Below, piece by piece: positions 43,188-53,154 of a stretch of 64,000 nt of DNA. Numbering within the stretch: the first letter of the stretch is position 1; each line of letters opens with the position of its first letter. A model generated the notes under the pieces. The model ran no database searches. It worked only from the letters and a program-made list of their open reading frames with translations, and was not told the DNA's origin. Origin of the DNA: Deinococcus aerophilus (GTDB lineage: Bacteria > Deinococcota > Deinococci > Deinococcales > Deinococcaceae); assembly GCF_014647075.1 (NCBI RefSeq), contig NZ_BMOM01000012.1, positions 1 to 64,000 of the forward strand, in the 5' to 3' direction. The position numbers and the translations under genes are program-made.

Positions 43188-44159
43188 ATGCCCCCCCACC
43201 CCCCGCTGGTTACCCCCGCCGAGATTCAGGCCGCCCACGCCCGGTTGCAGGGCCGCATCTACCGCACGCCCCTGGTGCCTTTTCCCGCGTTGCCCGCGCT
43301 GTGGCTCAAGGCCGAGAACCTGCAGTACGGCGGAGCCTTCAAGCTGCGCGGAGCGTTCAACAAGCTGCTGTCGCTGACTCCGGCACAGCGGGCGCACGGC
43401 GTGGTCGCGCATTCCAGCGGCAACCATGCCGGGGCAGTGGCCCACGCCGCGCGGGCGCTGGGTATCCCGGCGGTGGTGGTGATGCCCGCCGGGGCGCCGC
43501 GGACCAAGCTGGAGGCCACCCGCGCGTGCGGCGCGGAGGTCGTGCTTGTGGGCAACGCCAGCGAGGAGCGTGCGGCGAGGGCCGCCGAACTGGCCCGCGA
43601 CCGGGGCCTGACCCCGGTGCCGCCCTACGACGACGCGCACATCATCGCCGGAGCGGGCACGGTGGGGCTGGAGATTCTGGAGGACCGGCCGGACGTGGAA
43701 ACCGTGCTGGTGCCGGTCAGCGGCGGCGGGTTGATCTCGGGCGTGGCGGCGGCGGTCAAGGGCCTGCGCCCGGACGTGCGCGTTATCGGAGTGGAACCCG
43801 AACTCGCGGCGGACGCGCGCGCCAGCCTGCACGCCGCAGAGCGTGTCTCCTGGGAAGCCGGGGAGGTCGCCCGCACCCTGGCCGACGGCCTGCGCGTGCA
43901 GCAGCTGGGAGAACTGACCTGGGCGCACATCCGCGCCCACGTGGACGACATCGTGACCGTCAGCGAGACACAGCTGCGCCGGGCGGTGCGCGACACGGCC
44001 CGGCGTGCCCATCTGGTGGCCGAGCCCAGCGGCGCGGTGACGGTGGCGGCGGCGCTGTACGGCGGCCACGATTTTGGCCCTGGCCCGGTGGTCGCGGTGG
44101 TCAGCGGCGGCAATCTGGACCTGAGTCTGCTGACCGAACTCCTGAGCGCTGAGGCGTAG
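43188..44159 (+). CDS. PLP-dependent threonine/serine dehydratase-like enzyme
   Basis: 323 residues of fold-type II. The PLP lysine is in AFKLRGAFNK, the phosphate/cofactor loop in AHSSGNHAGAVAHAAR, and the glycine loop in VPVSGGGLISGVAAA; SGGNLD near the end holds the pyridine-N contact. There is no ACT regulatory domain, so it is a catabolic threonine dehydratase or a serine racemase/dehydratase rather than biosynthetic IlvA. AGGAGG precedes the ATG. Confidence 0.88.
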   Translation: MPPHPPLVTPAEIQAAHARLQGRIYRTPLVPFPALPALWLKAENLQYGGAFKLRGAFNKLLSLTPAQRAHGVVAHSSGNHAGAVAHAARALGIPAVVVMPAGAPRTKLEATRACGAEVVLVGNASEERAARAAELARDRGLTPVPPYDDAHIIAGAGTVGLEILEDRPDVETVLVPVSGGGLISGVAAAVKGLRPDVRVIGVEPELAADARASLHAAERVSWEAGEVARTLADGLRVQQLGELTWAHIRAHVDDIVTVSETQLRRAVRDTARRAHLVAEPSGAVTVAAALYGGHDFGPGPVVAVVSGGNLDLSLLTELLSAEA

Positions 44160-44240
44160 GCGTTCCCGTTGCGCGCTTTGCTCAGGGCCCCCGCCCCTTT
44201 ACCCAGCATTGACCTGACGCCCTTCCCATGCTTTAAGAGT

Positions 44241-44246
44241 TAAAGT
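44241..44246 (+). promoter_or_regulatory. -10 box TAAAGT for the aldo/keto reductase at 44254
   Basis: TAAAGT is followed by 7 bases and the ATG. Confidence 0.6.
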
Positions 44247-44253
44247 ACCGGTC

Positions 44254-45201
<948 letters not shown>

Positions 45202-45248
45202 TTCCCACCTGCCTGCGGTCCGGTCCTCCTGTGGTGGGCCGGCCGTCT

Positions 45249-47018
45249 TCAATTGTGGGAGGCTGCAGGGCCCGCATCCGCCGCCACCGGCGGATACACC
45301 TGATTGCGCCCCCGGCGTTTGGCCTGATACAGGTGTTCGTCGGCGACCTTGAGGTGGCCGTCCAGCCCGCTGGGATGGCCCAGGGCATACCCGATGCTGA
45401 TGGTCAGGGTCATGCCGGGCAGCAGGCTTTCCCAGGCGTGGCGGGCCACGGCGGCCCGGCAGGTGTCGAGCAGGGCGTGGGCGGCTCCGGCCGGGTCGGG
45501 TTCGTCGGGGGGCAGCGGCAGGGCCACCACGAACTCCTCGCCGCCATAACGGCCGAGCAGGCTGCCTGCAGGCAGGGTGGCGGCGAGCAGCTGGGCGGTC
45601 GTCCGCAGCGCCTGGTCGCCCAGCGCGTGCGAGAGCAGATCGTTGACCCGCTTGAAGTGGTCGATGTCCACAAAGGCCACCAGCAGGGGAGGCGCGGGCT
45701 GGTCGGGTGATCCGGCGGCGGCCGAGAGCCGCCGGAGGCCCTCTTCCAGGCCGCGCCGGTTGAGCAGGCCGGTCAGGATGTCCTCGCGGGCCTGCTGCTC
45801 GGCAAGGCGCAGCCGCTCCTGCCACGAGTGCGCTCCGTCGTCGGTCAGGGTGGGCTCGGCGTCCAGTTCCTCCATGCGCGCCTCGGCCTCGGCGAGCCGG
45901 TCCATGAACAGCCGCCCCTCCTCCAGCGCCTCGCGGGTGGTCGCCAGCGCGGCCGCGAGGTCCCCGGCCCGCTCCTGCCACTGCGCCATCATGTCCAGCA
46001 TGCGCTGGTTCTCGCGGAAGCGTCCGTGCTGACGCCCCACCTCCAGCGCCCGGCGGAAGGCCGGCTGCGCCGCTTCCCAGTTGTGGCGGGCCAGGTGGAC
46101 CTCGGCCAGGGCCAGGTAGGGTTCCGGGTAGCTGACATATTTCAGGGCCTCGGCATGGTTCAGCGAGGCGTAGGCGTGGTGGGCGGCGGCCTGGACCTCG
46201 CCGGCCAGCAGTTTCAGGCGCGAGTGGTGGGACTCGCACAGCATCAGCACGGTCCGGTCGGGCGAGTCGACCAGGGCGGCGTGACAGGCGATGATGGACT
46301 GCAGCCCGCGCCGTACCGCCTCGGCCTCGGCCTGCGCCCGCCCCCGCTCGCGGGCCTGCCGGGCCAGGACCACGTAGGCGTGGGCGCGGCCCTCGTGCAC
46401 GAAGGGCCACATCTCGTGTTGCAGGTGCCGTTCCAGCGTGACCAGCTGTTCCTCGAGCAGGCTCAGCTGGTGCAGGGCCAGCTCGGGCTGGCCGCTCACG
46501 CTCGCCAGCCACGCCAGATTGACCAGGGCAAACGCCGCCGTGTGTCCGGCCCCGGCGGCGCGGGCAAGCCGCAGCGCCAGCGTCAGGTCACGGCGCGCGC
46601 CCACCTCGTCCCCGGCGGTCAGGCGGGTCAGCGCACGGGCGTTGATCACGCCGGGATGCCGCTGCGTCAGCGCGTGTTCCTTGACCAGCCGCAGGGCGTG
46701 GGCGACGTGTTCCAGCGCGAGCACCTGGGCCGAGGTCTCGGTGCAGATGATGGCCAGATCGGTGAGCGCCTCGACCGCCGCGTCGGCCGAACCGGCCCGC
46801 AGCGCCAGTTCCAGCGCGCCCTCCACCAGCTGCCGCGCGGCCTCCCACGAGGAAAGCTGCACGTACCGGGCCAGGGCATTCAGGGCGTAGGCACGCTGCG
46901 TGTCGTCCTGCGCGTCCTCCCAGCGGGCGAGCAGCGGCCGTGGCACGCCGGCGCCCGGTGGCAGCGGCGGCGGCGGACTGCACACCGGGTCGGGAAGGGG
47001 GCCGTTCACTGCCGCCAT
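45249..47018 (-). CDS. TPR-GGDEF diguanylate cyclase
   Basis: 589 residues, soluble. About 360 residues of TPR-like helical repeats (AVEALTDLAIICTETSAQVLA and so on) are followed by a coiled-coil linker and a GGDEF domain. The catalytic motif is intact (GRYGGEEF), with DIDHFKRVND for metal and substrate, so c-di-GMP synthesis is likely. The allosteric RxxD site five residues before the motif is absent, so product inhibition through it should not occur. The TPRs probably sense a protein or peptide. Confidence 0.9.
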   Translation of the reverse strand: MAAVNGPLPDPVCSPPPPLPPGAGVPRPLLARWEDAQDDTQRAYALNALARYVQLSSWEAARQLVEGALELALRAGSADAAVEALTDLAIICTETSAQVLALEHVAHALRLVKEHALTQRHPGVINARALTRLTAGDEVGARRDLTLALRLARAAGAGHTAAFALVNLAWLASVSGQPELALHQLSLLEEQLVTLERHLQHEMWPFVHEGRAHAYVVLARQARERGRAQAEAEAVRRGLQSIIACHAALVDSPDRTVLMLCESHHSRLKLLAGEVQAAAHHAYASLNHAEALKYVSYPEPYLALAEVHLARHNWEAAQPAFRRALEVGRQHGRFRENQRMLDMMAQWQERAGDLAAALATTREALEEGRLFMDRLAEAEARMEELDAEPTLTDDGAHSWQERLRLAEQQAREDILTGLLNRRGLEEGLRRLSAAAGSPDQPAPPLLVAFVDIDHFKRVNDLLSHALGDQALRTTAQLLAATLPAGSLLGRYGGEEFVVALPLPPDEPDPAGAAHALLDTCRAAVARHAWESLLPGMTLTISIGYALGHPSGLDGHLKVADEHLYQAKRRGRNQVYPPVAADAGPAASHN

Positions 47019-47162
47019 TGTGGCGTGCCGTACCGGGTCTTGCCGTTAGTCGTAGCTAAATATAAATATGGACAACCGTCCCCGCTGCCGGGGCCGGGAC
47101 ACGCCCAAGACCGTGTGAGAGACTGCAACCTTTGACGCATGAGGCCGCGCGCCGTGAAGGCC

Positions 47163-47168
47163 TATGCT
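47163..47168 (+). promoter_or_regulatory. -10 box TATGCT for the ABC exporter operon
   Basis: TATGCT is followed by 6 bases and the ATG at 47175; an in-frame ATG at 47139 lies upstream of the promoter. Confidence 0.6.
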
Positions 47169-47174
47169 GCCTGT

Positions 47175-48152
47175 ATGAGCGCCGCTGCCCTTCCCTCCAT
47201 AGAAACGCACGACCTGCGCAAGGTCTACCGGGGCCGCGCGGTGGTGGATGGCCTGAGTCTGAGGGTCGAGCCGGCCGAGGTCTTCGGGTTCCTGGGACCC
47301 AACGGCGCGGGCAAGAGCACCACGGTCAAGATGCTGCTGGGCCTGGTCCTGCCCAGCGGCGGCGAGATGCGGGTGCTCGGCGGATCGCCGGCCGACCCGG
47401 CGGTGCGCGCCCAGCTGGGCTTTTTGCCCGAGCAGTTCCGCTTTCAGACGTGGATGACCGGGGAGGAGTTTCTGCACTTTCACGGTCGGCTGGCGGGCAT
47501 GCGGGCCGATGAGCTGCGCGCCCGGGTGCCGCAGGTGCTGGAAACGGTAGGCCTGGGCGGGCGCGGCGGCGAGTCGCTGGGCGGCTACAGCAAGGGCATG
47601 CTGCAACGCTGCGGGCTGGCCGGAGCGATCCTGGCGCGTCCCCGGCTGGTCTTTCTGGACGAGCCGACCAGCGCCCTGGACCCGATCGGCCGGGTGGAGG
47701 TGCGCGAGATCATCGAGGGCCTGCGCGCCGAGGGCGTGGCGGTGTTCCTGAATTCCCACCTGCTCTCGGAGGTGGAACAGGTGTGTGACCGGGTGGCCTT
47801 CGTCAAGGAGGGCCGGGTACTGCAGCAGGGCAGCATGCAGGAGCTGATGGGCGGTGTGATTCCGGTGGGCATCCGGGTGGACGCGCTGCGTCCGGGCCTG
47901 CTCGAGGCCCTGGCCCGGCTGGGTGAGGTCCGCCACACCGACACCCAGACCCCGGGCCGCGCCGACATCGAGCTGTGGCTGGCCCGGACCGACGCGCTGC
48001 CCGCCGTGGCCGACGCGATTCATGCGAGTGGTGCGCGGCTCTACGCCCTGACCCCGCGCCGCCCGGACCTGGAGCAGATGTTCCTGGAACTGATCGAGGC
48101 GGGACCGGGCACCGCCGCCCACCGTCCGGTCCCGGAGGCCGCCCATGCATAA
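47175..48152 (+). CDS. ABC transporter ATP-binding protein (ABC-2 exporter)
   Basis: 325 residues. Walker A is in GFLGPNGAGKSTTVKMLLGL, the signature reads LGGYSKGMLQR (a variant of LSGGQ), Walker B is LVFLDEPTSALDP, and the H-loop follows in NSHLLSEVEQ. The C-terminal extension is usual for ABC-2/NosF-type ATPases. It overlaps the permease gene by 8 bases. Substrate unknown. Confidence 0.92.
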   Translation: MSAAALPSIETHDLRKVYRGRAVVDGLSLRVEPAEVFGFLGPNGAGKSTTVKMLLGLVLPSGGEMRVLGGSPADPAVRAQLGFLPEQFRFQTWMTGEEFLHFHGRLAGMRADELRARVPQVLETVGLGGRGGESLGGYSKGMLQRCGLAGAILARPRLVFLDEPTSALDPIGRVEVREIIEGLRAEGVAVFLNSHLLSEVEQVCDRVAFVKEGRVLQQGSMQELMGGVIPVGIRVDALRPGLLEALARLGEVRHTDTQTPGRADIELWLARTDALPAVADAIHASGARLYALTPRRPDLEQMFLELIEAGPGTAAHRPVPEAAHA

Positions 48153-49017
48153 CGCCCTGCTGATCGCCGAACTCTCGCTGCGCGAGGCCACCCGCAAGCG
48201 GCTGGTGAGCGTGCTGCTTATTCTCAGCACGGCTTTCATCGGGTTTTACCTGTATGGCATCTACCGCCTGGAACTCAATCTGGACCAGCGCTCGCTGGAC
48301 GCCGGGCTGGACGGGCGCAGCCTGAGCGGGCTGTCCAATCTGCCGGTGATGTACGCCGCGATGTTCGGCATGTACCTCGTGTACTTCCTGGGAGCGCTGA
48401 TGTCGGTGCTGTCCACCGTCGGCTCGGTGAGCGGCGACATCGAGAACGGCGTGATGCAGAGCGTGATCGCCCGGCCCATCAGCCGCGCGCAGCTGGTGCT
48501 GGGGCGCTGGATCGGCTTTACGGTCGTGAACGTGGTGTACGTGGCGCTGCTGGGGGCCGCACTGATCGGCGGGGTGTACGCCATCACCGGCTACCTGCCG
48601 CCCGCGCCCGTGCCGGCCCTGGGCCTGATCCTGCTCGCCGTGACCCTGCTCACCGCCCTGACGGTGCTGGGCAGCACGCTGTTCACCACCCTGGCCAACG
48701 GCATCGGCGTGTTCGTGCTGTACGGCGCGGGCTTTACGGGCGGCATCCTCAGCGCCATCGGCACCTTTGCCGACAGTCCCACGCTGGCGACCCTGGGCCG
48801 CGCCGCCAACATCGTGATGCCCACCAACTCGCTGTGGCTGGGGGCCAGCTACCACCTGCAGCCCGACGTGCTGCTGCAGATCAGCCAGCGGACCCGGGGC
48901 GCCAACCCCTTTTTCGGCTCGGAGCCGATTCCCGCCGCGCTGGCGGTCTGGGCCGCCGTGCTGGCCGCGCTGGCCGTGGCGGCGGCCATGTGGCGCTTCA
49001 GCCGCCGCGACCTGTAA
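48145..49017 (+). CDS. ABC-2-type (NosY-like) permease
   Basis: 290 residues with six predicted membrane helices, among them MYAAMFGMYLVYFLGALMSV and ALGLILLAVTLLTALTVLGS. The ENGVMQSVIARPISR coupling-helix segment is a hallmark of ABC2_membrane_2/NosY permeases. With the ATPase it forms a homodimeric-permease exporter. The export target is unknown, and no nos genes are nearby. Confidence 0.88.
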   Translation: MHNALLIAELSLREATRKRLVSVLLILSTAFIGFYLYGIYRLELNLDQRSLDAGLDGRSLSGLSNLPVMYAAMFGMYLVYFLGALMSVLSTVGSVSGDIENGVMQSVIARPISRAQLVLGRWIGFTVVNVVYVALLGAALIGGVYAITGYLPPAPVPALGLILLAVTLLTALTVLGSTLFTTLANGIGVFVLYGAGFTGGILSAIGTFADSPTLATLGRAANIVMPTNSLWLGASYHLQPDVLLQISQRTRGANPFFGSEPIPAALAVWAAVLAALAVAAAMWRFSRRDL

Positions 49018-49041
49018 GCCCGGGCGGGCGAAGGAAGATAT

Positions 49042-49085
49042 GAGAAGAAGGCCCTCTGGCGGCGTGCCAGGGGGCCTTCTTCTTG
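49042..49085. terminator. Bidirectional intrinsic terminator
   Basis: AGAAGAAGGCCCTCTGG and CCAGGGGGCCTTCTTCT form a long hairpin with A-rich and T-rich flanks on opposite sides, serving both the ABC exporter operon (plus) and the metal importer operon (minus). Confidence 0.85.
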
Positions 49086-49101
49086 GGCGGGCAGGACCTT
49101 T

Positions 49102-50058
49102 TCAGTCCGCGGCGCTGTCGCTGCGCTTGCCGGAATCCCCGGCCTGCCTTCTGCCCAGGACCGCCCGTGGGGAACCCGGGTTGCCCTGCCCCTCGCCCAG
49201 TTCGCCGGCGCGCTCGGCAAGCTGTTGCCGGCGGCGGGCCAGCTGGCCGTGTTTGGGCGCGAAGATGAAGGCGAGGACGAACAGGATGCTCTGCACGAGC
49301 ACGATGCTCGCGCCGGTCGCGCCGTCCAGAAAGTAGCTGCCGTAGGTGCCGATCACGCTGGATCCCACCCCGCAGGCCACGGCAATCCACAGCATCCGCG
49401 AGAAGCGGTCGGTGAGCAGGTAGGCGGTCGCGCCGGGGGTGATCAGCATGGCGACCACCAGAATCACGCCCACCGTTTGCAGCGCCGTCACGATGGTCAG
49501 GGCCAGCACAGTCAGCAGCACATAATTCAGCACGCCGGTGTTCAGGCCGATCGAGCGGGCATGGGTCGAGTCGAACACGTACAGCAGCAGGTCCTTGCGC
49601 AGCAACAGGGTCACGATCAGGGCGACGGCTCCGGCAATCACCGTTTGCCACAGCTCCGAGTCGCCGATGCCCAGCACGTCTCCGAACAGGATGTGGCTGA
49701 GGTGTACGTCGCTGGACACCTTGGAGATCATCACCAGTCCCAGCGCGAACAGGGCCGTGAACACCACCCCGATCACGGTGTCCTCCTTGACCCGCGAGCG
49801 CGACTGAATAAAGCCGATGGCGCTCACGCTGAGCAGTCCGAAGAAGAAGGCGCCGATCACGAAGGGCAGGCCCAGCAGGTACGAGATCACCACGCCGGGC
49901 AAGACGGCGTGCGACACGGCGTCGCCCATCAGGGACCAGCCCTTGAGAATCACGAAGCACGACAGCACGGCGCACACCATTCCCACCAGTGCGCTGACGA
50001 GCAGGGCCCGCAGCATAAAGTCGTACTGCAGCGGGGCAAGCAGAAATTCCAGGGTCAT
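49102..50058 (-). CDS. Mn/Zn-type ABC importer permease
   Basis: 318 residues with eight or so membrane helices of the ABC-3 family (ZnuB/MntB/TroC). LKGWSLMGDAVSHAVLPGVV is the conserved ABC-3 segment. The C-terminal tail is polar and charged (KHGQLARRRQQL onward), longer than in most homologues. It is the last gene of the three-gene importer operon; its start overlaps the ATPase stop by 4 bases. Confidence 0.92.
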   Translation of the reverse strand: MTLEFLLAPLQYDFMLRALLVSALVGMVCAVLSCFVILKGWSLMGDAVSHAVLPGVVISYLLGLPFVIGAFFFGLLSVSAIGFIQSRSRVKEDTVIGVVFTALFALGLVMISKVSSDVHLSHILFGDVLGIGDSELWQTVIAGAVALIVTLLLRKDLLLYVFDSTHARSIGLNTGVLNYVLLTVLALTIVTALQTVGVILVVAMLITPGATAYLLTDRFSRMLWIAVACGVGSSVIGTYGSYFLDGATGASIVLVQSILFVLAFIFAPKHGQLARRRQQLAERAGELGEGQGNPGSPRAVLGRRQAGDSGKRSDSAAD

Positions 50059-50834
50059 GGGCGGGCCTCCGGGCGGGAAGTGGGAGCAGCGTGCAGCGGC
50101 GAGCGCCCGCCAAAAGTGTGGGCCAGGTTCTCGGCAGTCAGGACGGCGCCGGTGGGGCCATACAGCAGCACGGTGCGGTCGGCAATCAGGGCCACCTCGT
50201 CGCAGAAGCTCTCCAGCGTGCCCAGGTCATGGGTGCTGACCAGCATGGAGCGGCCCTCGCGGCGCAGTTCGCCCATCAGCGCGATGATGGCCTCGCTGGT
50301 GCCCACATCCACGCCGCCGAAGGGCTCATCCAGCAGCAGCAGGCGGCCTTCCTGGGCCAGCGCACGGGCCAGAAAGGCGCGTTTGCGCTGCCCGCCACTG
50401 AGTTCCCCGATCTGCCGCTCGGCAAAGGCGCCCATGCCTACACGCTCCAGACTTTCCTCCACCAGCCCATGGTCCGCGGCGCTGGGACGGCGCAGCCAGC
50501 CCATCTTGCCCTGGCGGCCCATCATGACCACCTCGCGCACGCTGACCGGAAAGTTCCAGTCCACGTCCTCGCTCTGGGGAACGTAGGCGATCAGCCCGGC
50601 CTTCTGGGCGCGGTTCACGGGCTGCCCGAACACCTGTACCGTGCCGCGCAGCGGCGGCAGAAATCCCATCACGGTCTTGAACAGGGTGCTCTTGCCCGCG
50701 CCGTTCATGCCCACCAGACCGCAAACGCTGCCGCCCTGCACCTCCAGGGTAGCCTGCCGCAGCGCCAGACGTCCGCCGCCGTAGGCCACGCTCACGTTGT
50801 GAACCTCCAGCGCGTTCATCCGGTCGTGCGTCAT
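50055..50834 (-). CDS. Mn/Zn-type ABC importer ATP-binding protein
   Basis: 259 residues. Walker A GMNGAGKSTLFKTVMGFL, signature IGELSGGQRKRAFLARAL, Walker B GRLLLLDEPFGGVDVGT and the H-loop STHDLGTLE are intact. The ENVDWxFPV-like segment (SEDVDWNFPVSVREVVMMGR) is typical of manganese/zinc importers. It overlaps both neighbours by 4 bases. Confidence 0.93.
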   Translation of the reverse strand: MTHDRMNALEVHNVSVAYGGGRLALRQATLEVQGGSVCGLVGMNGAGKSTLFKTVMGFLPPLRGTVQVFGQPVNRAQKAGLIAYVPQSEDVDWNFPVSVREVVMMGRQGKMGWLRRPSAADHGLVEESLERVGMGAFAERQIGELSGGQRKRAFLARALAQEGRLLLLDEPFGGVDVGTSEAIIALMGELRREGRSMLVSTHDLGTLESFCDEVALIADRTVLLYGPTGAVLTAENLAHTFGGRSPLHAAPTSRPEARP

Positions 50835-51736
50835 CGGGTTCCCAGCCCCTTGAGGATGGTGTCGGCGTCCTTTTGCAGCAGCTTCAGGTAGGTGGGCACG
50901 GCCCCCCGCGCGTCGGTCAGGGAATCCACGTACAGCACGCCGCCAAAGCGGGCGCCGGCCTCCTTCGCCACCTGTTCCATGCCGCGGGTGGGCACGGTGC
51001 TCTCGCAGAACACGGCGGGAATCTTCTCGGCGCGCACCGCGTCAATCACCGCCTTGATCTGGCGCGGCGTTCCCTGACCTTCCTCGGCATTGACCGGCCA
51101 CAGGTAATGTTCGGACAGGCCGTAGTCGCGCGTCAGGTACGAGAAGGCCCCCTCGCACGTCACCAGCGCCCGCTGATTCTTGGGCAGACTGGCCAGCTGC
51201 GTTCTGAGCCGGGTGTCCACCGCGCGAATCTGATCGCTGTATTTCCTGGCGTTCGCATTGAAGGTCTTTGCCCCGGCGGGATCAAGCTTCACGAACGCCT
51301 TGCGGATGTTCTCCACATAGATCAGGGCGTTCTTGGGGGACATCCAGGCGTGCGGATTGGGTTTGCCCCGGTAGGCATCCGAGGTGATGTTGACCGGCGT
51401 GATGCCCTCGGTCAGGGTCACGCTGGGAACCCGGCCAAGCTGACGGGTGAACTTCTCGAACCAGCGCTCCAGATTCAGGCCGTTGTTGAGGATCAGGCTG
51501 GCCCCACGCGCGTTCACCAGATCGCTGGGCGTGAACTGATAGCCGTGAATCTCCGCGCCGGGTTTGGTGATGGACACGACGTTCAGGCGGTCTCCCGCCA
51601 CGTTCTGTGCCATGTCGGCGAGGATCGTGAAGGTGGTCAGCACGGTCTTCTTGTCCTGGGCCTGTGCCAGGGCCGTTCCACCTGTTCCGCCGCACAGCAG
51701 CGCCGTCAGCAGAAGATGTTGAGGAATGAACTTCAT
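50831..51736 (-). CDS. Mn/Zn-type ABC importer substrate-binding protein
   Basis: 301 residues, cluster A-I metal-binding protein exported by a signal peptide (LLLTALLCGGTGGTALAQA). Metal ligands are His in AEIHGYQFTPSD (about H64) and His in KPNPHAWMSP (about H129), with Glu/Asp ligands in the C-lobe (NAEEGQ, YVDSLTD). It lacks the His-rich loop common in zinc-specific ZnuA, and CEGAFSYLTRDYGL is of the PsaA/SitA type, so manganese is the likelier substrate. It is preceded directly by a promoter overlapping an operator. Confidence 0.92.
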   Translation of the reverse strand: MKFIPQHLLLTALLCGGTGGTALAQAQDKKTVLTTFTILADMAQNVAGDRLNVVSITKPGAEIHGYQFTPSDLVNARGASLILNNGLNLERWFEKFTRQLGRVPSVTLTEGITPVNITSDAYRGKPNPHAWMSPKNALIYVENIRKAFVKLDPAGAKTFNANARKYSDQIRAVDTRLRTQLASLPKNQRALVTCEGAFSYLTRDYGLSEHYLWPVNAEEGQGTPRQIKAVIDAVRAEKIPAVFCESTVPTRGMEQVAKEAGARFGGVLYVDSLTDARGAVPTYLKLLQKDADTILKGLGTR

Positions 51737-51737
51737 A

Positions 51738-51771
51738 TTTTTAGTTAAGCCTAAAAAAAACTTGAAGTCAA
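51738..51771 (-). promoter_or_regulatory. Leaderless promoter overlapped by a DtxR/MntR-like palindrome
   Basis: On the minus strand: TTGACT (51771-51766), 17 bases, TTAACT (51748-51743), 6 bases, ATG (51736). The palindrome TTTTTAG-GCTTAA-CTAAAAA (51738-51757) covers the -10 and the transcription start, as expected for repression by a metal-loaded DtxR/MntR-family regulator. The start codon begins one base after the operator. Confidence 0.7.
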
Positions 51772-51910
51772 GCTCAGTCGCCGGCGGTTGTCACTGGGAG
51801 GCCGTCGCAGTCGGGTCAGGGGTCGGTGCCCTCAGCCGCAGAACTTCCCGCCCCTCGCAGCGAAGGTGGCGGGGTGAGAAAGGCAGAAGGCCGGTGCAGG
51901 AACCGGGATG

Positions 51911-53140
51911 TTATGAACGGTGCAACCGGGCGCCCAGACGCAGCAGGTCGTCCATGCCGCCGGCGGGCAGCAGCGCGTCCAGGTGGGGCAGCGCCGCGCG
52001 GATGGCCCGCTGCACCGGTTGATAGCCCGGCAGCGCGGCCAGGGGCGAGAGCCACACCACCCGGCCCGCGCGGCGCTTCAGGTCACGCAGGGCACGTTCC
52101 AGAACCTCCACCTCGCCGGTGTCCAGGCCGTCACTGAGAATCAGCACCACCGTGTCGCGGTTGACCCGTTCGCGTTCCTGGCGGGCCAGCTGCAACAGGT
52201 TCTCGCCGATGCGGGTGCCGCCGCCCCAGGCCTCTCCCAGATCGGGCAGCGCGAGCGGCTGCCCCGGACGCGTGCGGCGCAGGTGGGGAGTCAGCCGGGT
52301 CAGGCCGGTGGAAAAGGCGTAGACCTCCACCCGGCGCGAGCGCAGGTGCAGCGCCTGGGCAAAACGCAGCAGCAGCGTGGCGTCCTTGCCCATGCTGCGG
52401 CTGCCGTCCAGCACGAGCAGAAAGCGCGGCGCACGGCGCGGGCGGCCCAGCCAGCGCAGCGCGGCCGGGTCGCCGGCCGTGCGGGCGGCGGCACGCAGGG
52501 TCCGGCGGGCGTCCAGCTTTGGGCCGCGGGCCATCGGACGCAGCCGCCGGGCCTGACCCAGTTCCACCACCCGGATCAATGCGGAGGCCGCCCGCAACAG
52601 TTCATTGAGGTCGTCGGCTGCCGTGTGCACCGCGCCGCCCGCCCCCGCATTCGGGCTGAGGCGGGTCTGGACCGTCTGCAGGTCGCCGTCCGCGTCGTCC
52701 GGATGGTCCGCCGCCTTTCCCTGCGGTTTCGCCGGGGCCGGGACCAGCTCGGGCTCCTCGCCAGTCTGGGGAGGGGCCGGGGTGGGGACCTGTCCCTCTT
52801 GCCCCTGTGGTGGGCGGGGCGTGGCTGCGGGGTCCTGCTCCGCGCCGGGGGCCCCGGTCTCGGACAGCAGTGGCGGCAGCTCGGGGGGCGGCGGTTCGCC
52901 GTCGCGGCGAAAGAAGACATTGAATTCGTGGTCAAAGCTCCGCGTCTGCTCGGGGCGGTCGGTGAGGACGGCGCGCAGGGCGTCGCGCAGCTGCCTCCGG
53001 TCCAGCAACTCCACGGCCCCGGCGGCCCGCAGCGCGTCCGCCGCCTCGCCGGGGCCGATCAGAAAGCCGTGGCGTGTGCGCAGCCGGGCGGCGAAGGCCG
53101 TGATGCGGGCCGCGAGGTTGGCCGGAACGGGCTCACTCAC
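51911..53140 (-). CDS. coxE: VWA-domain protein, CoxE family
   Basis: 409 residues. The N-terminal helical part (RLRTRHGFLIGPGEAADAL) and the Pro-rich linker are followed by a von Willebrand A domain. Its MIDAS reads LVLDGSRSMG (DxSxS), with GGGTRIGENL and ILSDGLDTGE supplying further ligands. CoxE proteins work with the MoxR ATPase CoxD in maturing molybdenum hydroxylases such as CO dehydrogenase. The GTG at 53140 is preferred: GGGGAGGG lies 5-6 bases before it; a TTG at 53158 overlapping the coxD stop is the alternative. Confidence 0.85.
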   Translation of the reverse strand: MSEPVPANLAARITAFAARLRTRHGFLIGPGEAADALRAAGAVELLDRRQLRDALRAVLTDRPEQTRSFDHEFNVFFRRDGEPPPPELPPLLSETGAPGAEQDPAATPRPPQGQEGQVPTPAPPQTGEEPELVPAPAKPQGKAADHPDDADGDLQTVQTRLSPNAGAGGAVHTAADDLNELLRAASALIRVVELGQARRLRPMARGPKLDARRTLRAAARTAGDPAALRWLGRPRRAPRFLLVLDGSRSMGKDATLLLRFAQALHLRSRRVEVYAFSTGLTRLTPHLRRTRPGQPLALPDLGEAWGGGTRIGENLLQLARQERERVNRDTVVLILSDGLDTGEVEVLERALRDLKRRAGRVVWLSPLAALPGYQPVQRAIRAALPHLDALLPAGGMDDLLRLGARLHRS

Positions 53141-53154
53141 TGCTGCCCTCCCCG

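Noticed and set aside
47175..49017. nosFY-type copper/nitrous-oxide maturation exporter
   Set aside because: The ATPase-permease pair resembles NosF/NosY, but no nosZ, nosD or nosL gene is present, so the specific function cannot be claimed.
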